From positions 1 through 52,944 of the forward strand of contig MFRM01000012.1 in NCBI GenBank assembly GCA_001784555.1: a stretch of 52,944 nucleotides of DNA, written 5' to 3'. This DNA is from Candidatus Melainabacteria bacterium RIFCSPHIGHO2_02_FULL_34_12 (GTDB taxonomy: Bacteria; Cyanobacteriota; Vampirovibrionia; 2-02-FULL-35-15). The notes below the pieces were generated by a model. That model searched no databases and was not told the DNA's origin. It saw only the letters and a program-made list of their open reading frames with translations. Every line of letters starts with the position of its first letter. Position 1 is the first letter of the stretch. Positions 1-7,017 of this stretch are shown in pieces. A program made the translations under genes and the position numbers.

Positions 1-520
1 CACTTGCTCCTGCAATAATTAATCGAGGCTTTTCTGCTTTTGCAATTTTTTCCAATTCTTCATAATCTATAAAACCATTATCATCCACTCCATAAAACAC
101 AGATCTAAACCATTTGCCCGAAACATTTGCTTTTGAGCCATGAGTTAAGTGACCTCCCTGATCCAGTGACATTCCAAGAATAGTATCCCCCGGATTTAAA
201 ACTGCCAGAAAAACTGCAAAGTTTGCCTGTGCACCGCTGTGAGGCTGAACATTTACATGCTCAGCACCAAAAAGTTTTTTAGCCCGATCTATTGCAAGCT
301 TTTCAATTTCATCATAATATTCACAACCGCCATAGTATCTTTTTCCAGGCAGACCTTCTACATATTTGTTTGTAAGAATAGTTCCCTGTGCTTCCATAAC
401 AGCAAGACTAGTGAAATTTTCACTGGCAATTAACTCAATGTTTGACTGTTGTCTTTCAACTTCTTTATTTATAAGTTTATAAATTTCAGGATCTGTTTTT
501 TTTATGTGTTCAAGTGACAT
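1..520 (-). CDS. glyA: Serine hydroxymethyltransferase, N-terminal 173 residues (runs off the window)
   Basis: This PLP enzyme interconverts serine and glycine with tetrahydrofolate and feeds one-carbon units to purine, thymidylate and methionine synthesis in the cytoplasm. Reading back from the ATG at 518-520, the protein shows the classical SHMT N-terminus: [10 protein letters not shown] near residue 30, then the [16 protein letters not shown] block, then [10 protein letters not shown], and [12 protein letters not shown]. All are family signatures around the substrate and PLP pocket. The C-terminal portion, including the PLP lysine, lies beyond base 1. No convincing Shine-Dalgarno precedes the start. 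Nothing looks broken, and the identification is firm from conserved blocks alone. Confidence 0.96.
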   Translation of the reverse strand, partial: MSLEHIKKTDPEIYKLINKEVERQQSNIELIASENFTSLAVMEAQGTILTNKYVEGLPGKRYYGGCEYYDEIEKLAIDRAKKLFGAEHVNVQPHSGAQANFAVFLAVLNPGDTILGMSLDQGGHLTHGSKANVSGKWFRSVFYGVDDNGFIDYEELEKIAKAEKPRLIIAGAS

Positions 521-540
521 GAAAATATTTTACCGCACTA

Positions 541-683
541 TGTCATTGCGAGGAGCAGTAGCGACCCCAACGCTTCGCTCGGGGCAGGCTCCGCAATCTC
601 ATATCCATGGTTTTGTGAATGAGGAGTTACAATATAGCCGCTATTTGCAATGTAAGATTGCTTCGCTAACGCTCGCAATGACA
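541..683. repeat. MITE-like GC-rich inverted repeat
   Basis: A 143-bp element is bounded by perfect 12-bp terminal inverted repeats, tgtcattgcgag at 541-552 and its complement at 672-683. A second internal inverted pair lies at 593-599 and 655-661 (gcaatct/agattgc). It is clearly richer in GC than its surroundings and lies between glyA and the Rieske gene. The whole unit can fold into a long hairpin. The reading frame across it (504-704) is an artefact of the repeat. Similar non-coding palindromic units are widely dispersed in many environmental bacterial genomes. No transposase is encoded within it. Confidence 0.75.
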
Positions 684-687
684 AATG

Positions 688-1011
688 TCATTTTATTTCA
701 ATAAATATTTCATCACCTAGAATTTTTACAGGATAGCTTCCGGCAAAAACATCCTGCCTGGGATGAGTAACACATTTTCCTGTAGCTAAATCATATCCCC
801 AGCCATGCCAAGAACAAATAACCTGGCATTTTTCTTCATCTATATGTCCGTCATTTAATGGCGCGCCAGCATGTATGCAGGTATTATCAATTGCATAATA
901 TTTACCCTTCACATTAAAGACTGCTACCTCTTTATCATTTACACGAAGACATTTTGACTGCCCGTCAGGCAGTTCATTTATTTTGCACACTTTAATAGAA
1001 CTACTAATCAT
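688..1011 (-). CDS. Rieske-type [2Fe-2S] ferredoxin
   Basis: A 107-residue soluble Rieske protein of the NirD/BphF ferredoxin type. Cluster ligands are visible as Cys45-x-His47 (CIHAGAPL) and Cys66-x2-His69 (CSWHGWGYD), followed by the usual DLATGKC stretch. The frame is open further upstream, but that extension is a Met-rich shadow of the neighbouring gene. The real start is one of the two ATGs at 1014 or 1011, which overlap the stop of the upstream gene in an ATGATGATTAG arrangement typical of translational coupling. It is the last gene of a three-gene minus-strand operon. It probably donates electrons to an oxygenase or oxidoreductase. No oxygenase alpha subunit is recognisable next to it, so the partner is unknown, and the 603-aa operon mate is the obvious candidate. 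Confidence 0.9.
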   Translation of the reverse strand: MISSSIKVCKINELPDGQSKCLRVNDKEVAVFNVKGKYYAIDNTCIHAGAPLNDGHIDEEKCQVICSWHGWGYDLATGKCVTHPRQDVFAGSYPVKILGDEIFIEIK

Positions 1012-1369
1012 CATCTTTTTTTGGAGTTCCAATCGGACAGTATCCATCATGACCATCATCATCATCATGACCATCGCCATTATCTCCATCGTCAGGTGGC
1101 ACTTCTTCAGGAGCAACTTCTGGTGGATCAGGAACTGATTCAGGACCATCTGGCGGCTCTTCTGGTTCATCAGGTGGCGCTACAGGTTCATCAGGAATAA
1201 CTTCCGGCTCATCAGGAGGAGCTTCAGGCGGAGCCTCTGGTTCATCAGGTGGCGCTTCTGGTGGTGCCTCAGGAGTATCAGGTGGCGCTTCCGGTGGAGC
1301 TACAGGCATTAAATATGGCCTGGTTGTTTTTAGTAGAGAGAAAACTACCGGTAATAATCTTAATGACAT
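1004..1369 (-). CDS. Pro/Glu-rich low-complexity protein with acidic His-containing tail
   Basis: A 121-residue protein. A short hydrophobic N-terminus (LRLLPVVFSLL) is followed by about 70 residues of imperfect repeats built on APPEAPPDEPE, then an Asp/His/Gly tail (DGDNGDGHDDDDGHDG) and a single Cys. The repeats are visible in the DNA as iterated ggtggcgcttc-like units. The start codon directly abuts the TAA of the upstream gene, and its own stop overlaps the Rieske start. It is therefore translationally coupled on both sides, which supports expression despite the low complexity. The Pro-rich segment would be an extended spacer, and the Asp/His tail could bind divalent metal, which is inference. 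No family is recognised. Confidence 0.7.
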   Translation of the reverse strand: MSLRLLPVVFSLLKTTRPYLMPVAPPEAPPDTPEAPPEAPPDEPEAPPEAPPDEPEVIPDEPVAPPDEPEEPPDGPESVPDPPEVAPEEVPPDDGDNGDGHDDDDGHDGYCPIGTPKKDDD

Positions 1370-3181
1370 TTATTTACCAACTCCTAATATGTTTTTAATT
1401 GTAGGACCTACTTCGTTTCCTGGCAAGAATACTAACCTGGCATTATTATTAAATGCAGGTACAATAAAATTTTTCAGCCATGTATCTCTTACTTCTGCAC
1501 GTGTAGCAGAAGCTATATCTTCCAGGTGTCCGTTTGGAAGCATGAAAGTACCTCTATTTCTTCTGTAACAAATCATTAATCTTGTGTCTACTGCACCTAA
1601 CTCTTCTACCAATGCATTACTAAAACCATTTTCAGTCATTGGCACTAAAAATGGTCTGTTATCGCTAGTCTCCGAAGACATTCCCCATCTCATTGCCTCA
1701 CCCAGCATTCTCAAAGGTTTGGCAAGTTTATAGTTCGGATTATCAGGGATGTAATCATATCCGTATGAATAAACATCAAAGGCTTTCATTAAAATCTTCC
1801 ATAATGCAAAACCAGTGTTTGCACATTCAGAGATCTGGTCATGTGCAAATTTATGAGGCAAAAGATTTTCTAAAGGAAATCCAAATTGCCAATAGCCATG
1901 ATATTTTTTATCCATATGAGTTACATGCATATGCCCGTCCCAGTCTCGGGTTTCTCCGTCTAAAGATTTAATTCTTTCATGTCCAAATAAATCACTCATA
2001 TACCATCTGCCATCTTTATCCAGGAATCTGCAACCGGGGAAGAATTTATCCTTGATAGGTTTTACCGGAACTGCCCTGTTCATTCCTCCTATGTTTGATG
2101 TCCAGGTTAAATTTAATACTTCATCCTTAAAAGTGGTGTTTATTTTTGTGGGATCCAATGGTGTTCCCATAGTCATGGCAAGAACTGGAGCTGCTAAAAA
2201 TTCTTCAGCATTATGATCCGCCACCAAAAATGCCATTTCTAAATTTGGATTTCCAAAGTGATCATTGAAAACAATAAGTGAAAAAGGTTCAGCAGTCCAA
2301 CACTTACCCTGCTCCATCTGAATCTTCATGAAATCAGGATTCCGGATTATTATTCCTCCTCTGAATAATCCAAAAGTAGTGACCTTTATGGCATCTTCCA
2401 GAGTCACTAGCCTGTTTCTGTTTCTACGTTTAACTTCCTGAGGCGGCGTAAGATTCTCTTCATGATCTCTCCAATACTCTGTTCCAAGAGCTCCATCCGG
2501 AAACATACTGGCACTTAAACCTTCCACTACAATTCCAGGTCCGGGAAAATGATTCGGCTCTTCCCTATGCACAGTAAATCTTCCTCCTCTTGACGTTACG
2601 AACCTGAAAAACATTGGATCTCTTAAATAATCAGAAATCTTATCCCTCTTCATAGAAAAGGTAAGCCTGTCAAAATCAGAATGCATTCTGTAAGAATTTG
2701 CAAAAATATCTATGGCAGTTCTATAACCTAGATGCTGATCATAGGCATCTTCCGGACTGGCTTTATCATATACAGGAACAAAATCATTATGAACAAGCTC
2801 ATGCGCAAGTCTGCTTTTGAATTTATTTAAATCTGCCTGCACAAGAAGAGTATCAGGATTATCAGCATCCTCATTCGGTTTTACTCTGCTGAATGCAAGA
2901 GCAATCATTACTGCTCTGCTTAATTCTTGCTTTGTTCCTGCATCTTTCAAAGTAATATGCAAATTTTCACGTGCAGCAGACTTTGCAAAAATACTTGCTA
3001 TCTGCCCAAAAGACATTGGAATCCGGCTGTTTCTGCCACTAGCAGCTTCTCTATTGCTCCAATCTTCAAGGTTCATATCTGAAACTTTGAGATCTCTTAA
3101 TCCTTTTGTTGTCGGTCTGGTAATAACTCCACGCTGAACAGTTGGCGTATTAAAATACTTAACTACATCCTTAATTTGCAT
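1370..3181 (-). CDS. Unrecognised 603-aa protein, first gene of Rieske operon
   Basis: A 603-residue soluble protein without signal peptide or membrane segments, starting at ATG 3179-3181. I do not recognise the family. It has even, globular composition rich in aromatic residues, His and Met. An HELVH sequence at residues 127-131 matches the HExxH zincin pattern, but the expected third ligand context is not obvious, so a peptidase call would be premature. A His-rich stretch (DWDGHMHVTHMDKKYH, about residue 415) is a further possible metal site. Coupling to a Rieske ferredoxin suggests a redox role, for example a metal-dependent oxygenase or peroxidase, which is inference only. The gene is complete and its codon use matches its neighbours. 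Confidence 0.8.
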   Translation of the reverse strand: MQIKDVVKYFNTPTVQRGVITRPTTKGLRDLKVSDMNLEDWSNREAASGRNSRIPMSFGQIASIFAKSAARENLHITLKDAGTKQELSRAVMIALAFSRVKPNEDADNPDTLLVQADLNKFKSRLAHELVHNDFVPVYDKASPEDAYDQHLGYRTAIDIFANSYRMHSDFDRLTFSMKRDKISDYLRDPMFFRFVTSRGGRFTVHREEPNHFPGPGIVVEGLSASMFPDGALGTEYWRDHEENLTPPQEVKRRNRNRLVTLEDAIKVTTFGLFRGGIIIRNPDFMKIQMEQGKCWTAEPFSLIVFNDHFGNPNLEMAFLVADHNAEEFLAAPVLAMTMGTPLDPTKINTTFKDEVLNLTWTSNIGGMNRAVPVKPIKDKFFPGCRFLDKDGRWYMSDLFGHERIKSLDGETRDWDGHMHVTHMDKKYHGYWQFGFPLENLLPHKFAHDQISECANTGFALWKILMKAFDVYSYGYDYIPDNPNYKLAKPLRMLGEAMRWGMSSETSDNRPFLVPMTENGFSNALVEELGAVDTRLMICYRRNRGTFMLPNGHLEDIASATRAEVRDTWLKNFIVPAFNNNARLVFLPGNEVGPTIKNILGVGK

Positions 3182-3433
3182 ATGAATCTTAAATAATTTC
3201 TCTTTGTGTTTATAAACTAATTTAGTTTTTTAATTATATCCATTTCCAAGTGTGAAATTAAATGTAACAACATGTGTTTTACACATATGAAAATTAAAAT
3301 TGTTTAATATATAGTCCAAAAAAAATTGATTTCCAGATTTTTATTGATTTTTAATAGTCTTCCTGCTTATTTTTCGCCGTCCTTCCATCAATATCTATTT
3401 AGTAGTTATAATCAATACATAAGAAAGGCTCTT

Positions 3434-3895
3434 ATGGAAAAAGCAATATTTGCATGCGGTTGTTTTTGGGGAGTAGAATCTGCCCTCCAGAAATTAGACG
3501 GCGTAATTTCTACAGCAGTCGGCTACACCGGCGGTCGCACAAAAAATCCTACATATAAAGAAGTCTGCACGGGCAACACAAATCACGCTGAAGTAGTATT
3601 AATAGAATTTGATCCAGGAAAAATATCATATGAAAAACTAGTCAGTTTCTTTTTTCAAATCCACGACCCGACCACACTAAACCGCCAGGGACCTGATGTA
3701 GGCTCTCAGTACAGATCCGCTGTTTTTTATTTTAATGAAAATCAGAAAAAAATCGCAGAAGAAATTAAGAAAAAAATAAATAAAAATAATGTTGTTACCG
3801 AAATATTGCCTGCCAGCGAATTCTACAAAGCCGAAGAGTATCACCAGAAATATTTTGAAAAGATGGGTATTGATGGCGGGTGCGGGATAAATTAA
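3434..3895 (+). CDS. msrA: Peptide-methionine (S)-S-oxide reductase
   Basis: This enzyme reduces the S-epimer of methionine sulfoxide in damaged proteins using thioredoxin. The 153-residue protein carries the MsrA hallmark GCFWG at residues 9-13, with Cys10 as catalytic nucleophile, the conserved GYTGG and EVCTGNTNHAE blocks, and FFQIHDPTTLNRQGPDVGSQYRS. A C-terminal GGCGIN supplies a probable resolving cysteine. The frame extends 36 codons upstream, but the start chosen here (ATG 3434) is preceded by aagaaagg, and the upstream extension has no family match. The stop overlaps the stop of the convergent transposase gene. msrB is encoded about 19 kb away, so repair of both epimers is covered. 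Confidence 0.95.
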   Translation: MEKAIFACGCFWGVESALQKLDGVISTAVGYTGGRTKNPTYKEVCTGNTNHAEVVLIEFDPGKISYEKLVSFFFQIHDPTTLNRQGPDVGSQYRSAVFYFNENQKKIAEEIKKKINKNNVVTEILPASEFYKAEEYHQKYFEKMGIDGGCGIN

Positions 3896-4398
3896 CGATT
3901 ATTTTGTTTATGTTTAATACGATTATTAATAACATATTCACGTTTTCTATTTAATTCTTTTTCATTGCGGATTATACGTTCATAATAATTACGTTGCCAT
4001 AATTTACGATCGAAATGAACCCAATTATATTTTTCAACATTTTGAATATATTCGTTTGTTGTCATTGTTTTATACCATTGAATAATTGCTGGTAGGGGCA
4101 AACCAATGTGTTTGCCCCGTATTAATTTTGGGCAGACACGTTGGTCTGCCCCTACGGTTATATTGATAATTCCATGGATATGATCGGGCATTACAATAAA
4201 TGCATCAATTTGTACATTGAAAAATTTTGATGGTAATGCCCGCCACCATTTTTGAATCATTTCAACCGATGATTGATTTTCAAATAAAATCTGACGATTA
4301 TGTGTACAAATTGTTAAAAAATAATATCCTGGTTCAGAATAATCATACTCTTTCAATCGGATGGACCTTCGATTATGAATTTTTGGATCATAAAACAT
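3892..4398 (-). CDS. REP-associated tyrosine transposase (RayT/Y1, IS200-like superfamily)
   Basis: A 168-residue single-domain HUH endonuclease. The metal-binding His-x-His is at residues 73-75 in MPDHIHGI. The catalytic tyrosine is Tyr138 or Tyr139 in LWQRNYYERIIR, on the helix typical of Y1 transposases. The N-terminal RRSIRLKEYDYSEPGYYFLTICT block is characteristic of the RayT branch. These enzymes act on single-stranded palindromic ends and are domesticated mobilisers of REP sequences. Between the HUH motif and the tyrosine helix the frame contains an in-frame palindrome (4092-4155) encoding about 21 residues. An 8-bp inverted repeat lies 36 bp upstream of the start. It is convergent with msrA, overlapping by 4 bp, and appears intact. 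Confidence 0.9.
   Translation of the reverse strand: MFYDPKIHNRRSIRLKEYDYSEPGYYFLTICTHNRQILFENQSSVEMIQKWWRALPSKFFNVQIDAFIVMPDHIHGIINITVGADQRVCPKLIRGKHIGLPLPAIIQWYKTMTTNEYIQNVEKYNWVHFDRKLWQRNYYERIIRNEKELNRKREYVINNRIKHKQNNR
4092..4155. repeat. REP-like double palindrome inside the RayT gene
   Basis: A 64-bp imperfect inverted repeat. The left arm 4092-4117 and right arm 4130-4155 are complementary with three mismatches. Each arm is itself a hairpin: ggggcaaac pairs with gtttgcccc on the left, and gggcagac with gtctgccc on the right. It is GC-rich in an AT-rich gene. In the transposase frame it encodes residues reading VGADQRVCPK...RGKHIGLPL, so translation is not broken. Confidence 0.75.
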
Positions 4399-4730
4399 TT
4401 ATATTCATTTTACATGTTTCAAAAATTCCTTTACATGTAACCTACAGTTACATGCGATCTTAATCTTCTAAACATTTCATCACCGAATAATTAAATTTTA
4501 AAGAAGATTTGAATGTCATTAGTTAAAAAACACATACTTTACCCTTGATATTTTTTTAATAAATAATTTTATTTGGCAAAAAAATAAAGAATATTAATTA
4601 AAGACAGATTTATTCTCTTAATCTAATCAGAGACATTTCCCTATTGCAGATTAAGGATATTTTTTTGCATTATTTTCTAAACGCAAAACGGTTTGCGGTT
4701 CTAAAAAATAAAAAAAGAGGTAATCAAATC
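4399..4730. other. Intergenic region with two hairpins, no gene seen
   Basis: These 332 bases separate the divergent RayT and NHL genes. They are very AT-rich and I see no credible small gene. Near the RayT start lies the palindrome at 4434-4454. Nearer the NHL gene a short stem (cgcaaa/tttgcg, 4682-4697, loop acgg) sits just upstream of the aaaaaagagg Shine-Dalgarno at 4711-4720 and could affect translation. No riboswitch class could be matched to it. Confidence 0.5.
4434..4454. repeat. Perfect 8-bp inverted repeat upstream of RayT
   Basis: catgtaac (4434-4441), a 5-nt loop, then gttacatg (4447-4454). A further tacatg lies at 4411-4416. It has no T-tract, so a terminator is unlikely. The position just upstream of a Y1 transposase gene suggests a transposase recognition hairpin or an operator. 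Confidence 0.5.
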
Positions 4731-6944
4731 ATGAAATTCTTCCAAAGTCCATCACTTAAGGCTTCAATAGGAGCTTTGCTTGTGTTCTTATATGTTTTTA
4801 CACCATTAAATTTTACTGCTGTCCATGCAGAAACAGAGGACAAAAATACAATATTATTAGAACGAACTTTATCTGACGCTAGAATTTCTCTGTATGCAAA
4901 AACCGGAAGCGGGGATTATTACACGCTTTATCCCGAAGGCATTGAAAAAGAAGATGCCTATATTGGTGGATTTAAATCAGCGCAGTTTGATCCATTGGAA
5001 GAAAATATTTACTTTTTTGATACTGTATTTAAAGTAATAGCGAGATTAAATCTTAAAGACGGCAAAACATATAAAGTAATAGGCAAACCAAAAGGAAACT
5101 CTGCTTCAGATTTTACAAACCCTGTTAATTTCAAGGATGCAAATCTGGGTCCACTTTCAGATTTTATTTTCGACAAATATGGAAATCTTTTTTTACTGTA
5201 CTCTGTCGATAAAAACAATAATCTAGCTCCAAGAATACTTAAAGCCTCTCTTCAAGACCAAACTATAAAAGAAATATTTGTATTTAATAATCATTTCCTG
5301 CCTCCAAATTCATCTAACTTAAACTTTACATTAAATAATTTAAGTTATGACCACGATAGATTTTTTTATATAACCGGCAGCCTGACTAATTACGGTTCTG
5401 TAGTATTAAAATTTGATCCGCTTACAAACACAGGCGAATTTTATGCAGCAAAAAAATCAATATCCGGAATTGGTTTTACTCCAAAATATCCCTTAATTGA
5501 TTCACAATATCTTACAGTTACCGGATTTACAGTCGGTCACAGCAACACCTGTTATCTTGCAAGCAATGATTATAGAGATTCACAATGGTCTTCGTACACA
5601 GAAAAATTAGATCAAAATCCAGAAAATAATCAAATCACAAGCACTTCATTTATCGGTGACGGAACCGGAAGTGCTTCAGATATTGGAGACGGAGGCTCTG
5701 CAAAAAGTGCATATGCCACACTGTATGGACCCAGATGTCTATGTGGAGATACAAACGGTGATATTTATATAGCTGATGCTGCAACAAATAGAATTAGGAA
5801 AATTTTTAAGGATACAGGACTTATTACTACTGTAATAGGAGGCGGAACTGAATCTATAAAATTCGGAGAAAGCAAATCAATACAAAACATTCAACTCTTT
5901 TCTCCAAATACACTTCTGGTGGATAAAACAAATAATCTTTATATAGTAGAAAATAGCAGAATCCTTCAGGTACCAAATTTAATAATCCATGACAGCAATG
6001 GCAATGCTTCAGGGCTTGTTAAATTAGCAGGTCTCTCTATTACAAAAATTGCAGGAAATGAAGTAGAAAATCCAAAAGGTGAAATCACAATTCCTGATTT
6101 ATCGCTGGATTATACACATGCCGGCGATCAAACAGTAGAAGTAAAAGGTGAAAATATTCCTGATGGAACAAATGTAAAACTCCTCACTACAAATTCTGAC
6201 GGAACTTCAGGGACATCGATTCCAAGCGCAAAACTTTCAGGAGGAACTGCATCTATTCCGGTAAAAGTTGAAGCAGGAAGCACAAAGGTAATTAAAGCTG
6301 AAACTGATCCATTTATTCCCGCACCAGGAGTATATCTGCCTGGAACAGAACCAAACACAGCTCTTGGACAACTTCCTTCAGAACCAAATATTCAAACAAC
6401 AAACAGAAATGCTGTAAATGCTCCTGGAAATCTTCTACCAAATAATCTGAGATTTAATTTCACATACGGAGCAGGCTGGCAAAGAAAAGATAATTGGTGG
6501 GGAAGTACAACAAAATCAAATGCAGCAATTGATCCGGATAATGTAGTCTCAGACTCTACATATCTTAGTCTGGAAAGTTATTCGCCCCCTGTTAACAGCA
6601 ATATTTACTATGATTCAATGGCAGGTGCAGATAAAAACGTCACTTTCTCTATATGGATGAGAACTGATTCCGGAAATGTTTCACTCCCAATTGGAATTGC
6701 ACCGAATGCAGCTTCATCTGTACTAAATGCAAATTATTATTACTCCTGGATAGCAGATAATTACCTGCAATATACTCCCCTTTATTCATATATAACAGCT
6801 AATGTCACACCAGCCTGGCAAAAGTTCACCTTTACCAGCAACTCAAATATCACGACCTACCCAAAACAAATCTACATAGGCGGACTGGGCAATACTAAGC
6901 TGCAAAAGGTTTATATTTGGGGCGCTCGCTTGGAAGAAAACTAA
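4731..6944 (+). CDS. Secreted NHL/beta-propeller protein with C-terminal jelly-roll-like domain
   Basis: A 737-residue exported protein. The start is ATG 4731, preceded by aaaaaagagg; upstream in-frame codons are not used, because a signal peptide begins here and ends near VHAETEDK. Residues about 30-430 form an NHL-type beta propeller. The clearest blades contain DTNGDIYIADAATNRIRKI near residue 340 and TNNLYIVENSRILQV near 400, with a related DKYGNLFLLYS near 145. An Ig-like segment follows at about 454-523. The last ~165 residues, with TFSIWMRTDSG and YIWGARLEE, resemble the beta-sandwich found in phage head-spike and carbohydrate-binding modules. It lies 73 bp upstream of the giant PKD gene and is probably co-transcribed. 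The likely role is as a surface or extracellular binding protein. Confidence 0.82.
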   Translation: MKFFQSPSLKASIGALLVFLYVFTPLNFTAVHAETEDKNTILLERTLSDARISLYAKTGSGDYYTLYPEGIEKEDAYIGGFKSAQFDPLEENIYFFDTVFKVIARLNLKDGKTYKVIGKPKGNSASDFTNPVNFKDANLGPLSDFIFDKYGNLFLLYSVDKNNNLAPRILKASLQDQTIKEIFVFNNHFLPPNSSNLNFTLNNLSYDHDRFFYITGSLTNYGSVVLKFDPLTNTGEFYAAKKSISGIGFTPKYPLIDSQYLTVTGFTVGHSNTCYLASNDYRDSQWSSYTEKLDQNPENNQITSTSFIGDGTGSASDIGDGGSAKSAYATLYGPRCLCGDTNGDIYIADAATNRIRKIFKDTGLITTVIGGGTESIKFGESKSIQNIQLFSPNTLLVDKTNNLYIVENSRILQVPNLIIHDSNGNASGLVKLAGLSITKIAGNEVENPKGEITIPDLSLDYTHAGDQTVEVKGENIPDGTNVKLLTTNSDGTSGTSIPSAKLSGGTASIPVKVEAGSTKVIKAETDPFIPAPGVYLPGTEPNTALGQLPSEPNIQTTNRNAVNAPGNLLPNNLRFNFTYGAGWQRKDNWWGSTTKSNAAIDPDNVVSDSTYLSLESYSPPVNSNIYYDSMAGADKNVTFSIWMRTDSGNVSLPIGIAPNAASSVLNANYYYSWIADNYLQYTPLYSYITANVTPAWQKFTFTSNSNITTYPKQIYIGGLGNTKLQKVYIWGARLEEN

Positions 6945-7017
6945 TAACGTACCTGCTGTCAATCTGTAATATTATCTGTCGACAAAGAGCAATACGACAA
7001 GAGGATAAGAACATAAT

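Noticed and set aside
504-704. 66-codon plus-strand frame across the repeat near glyA
   Set aside because: It is the translation of the inverted-repeat element at 541-683 and part of the glyA 5' end; no ribosome site and repeat-derived sequence.
1012-1170. N-terminal extension of the Rieske frame rich in Met
   Set aside because: It is the out-of-frame shadow of the Pro/Glu-repeat gene; the family domain begins at the internal ATG that overlaps that gene's stop.
1142-1300. Repeated ggtggcgcttc-type units as a possible CRISPR or tandem-repeat locus
   Set aside because: The repeats are short, in frame and without unique spacers; they encode the Pro/Glu repeats.
1498-3137. Plus-strand frames of 92 and 106 codons opposite the 603-aa gene
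   Set aside because: They are antisense shadows with no ribosome sites and unnatural composition.
4682-4720. Possible cyclic-di-GMP riboswitch before the NHL gene (acgcaaa and ggtttgcgg)
   Set aside because: Only one short stem is present; the conserved GNRA tetraloop and receptor, and the second helix of the c-di-GMP-I aptamer, are missing.
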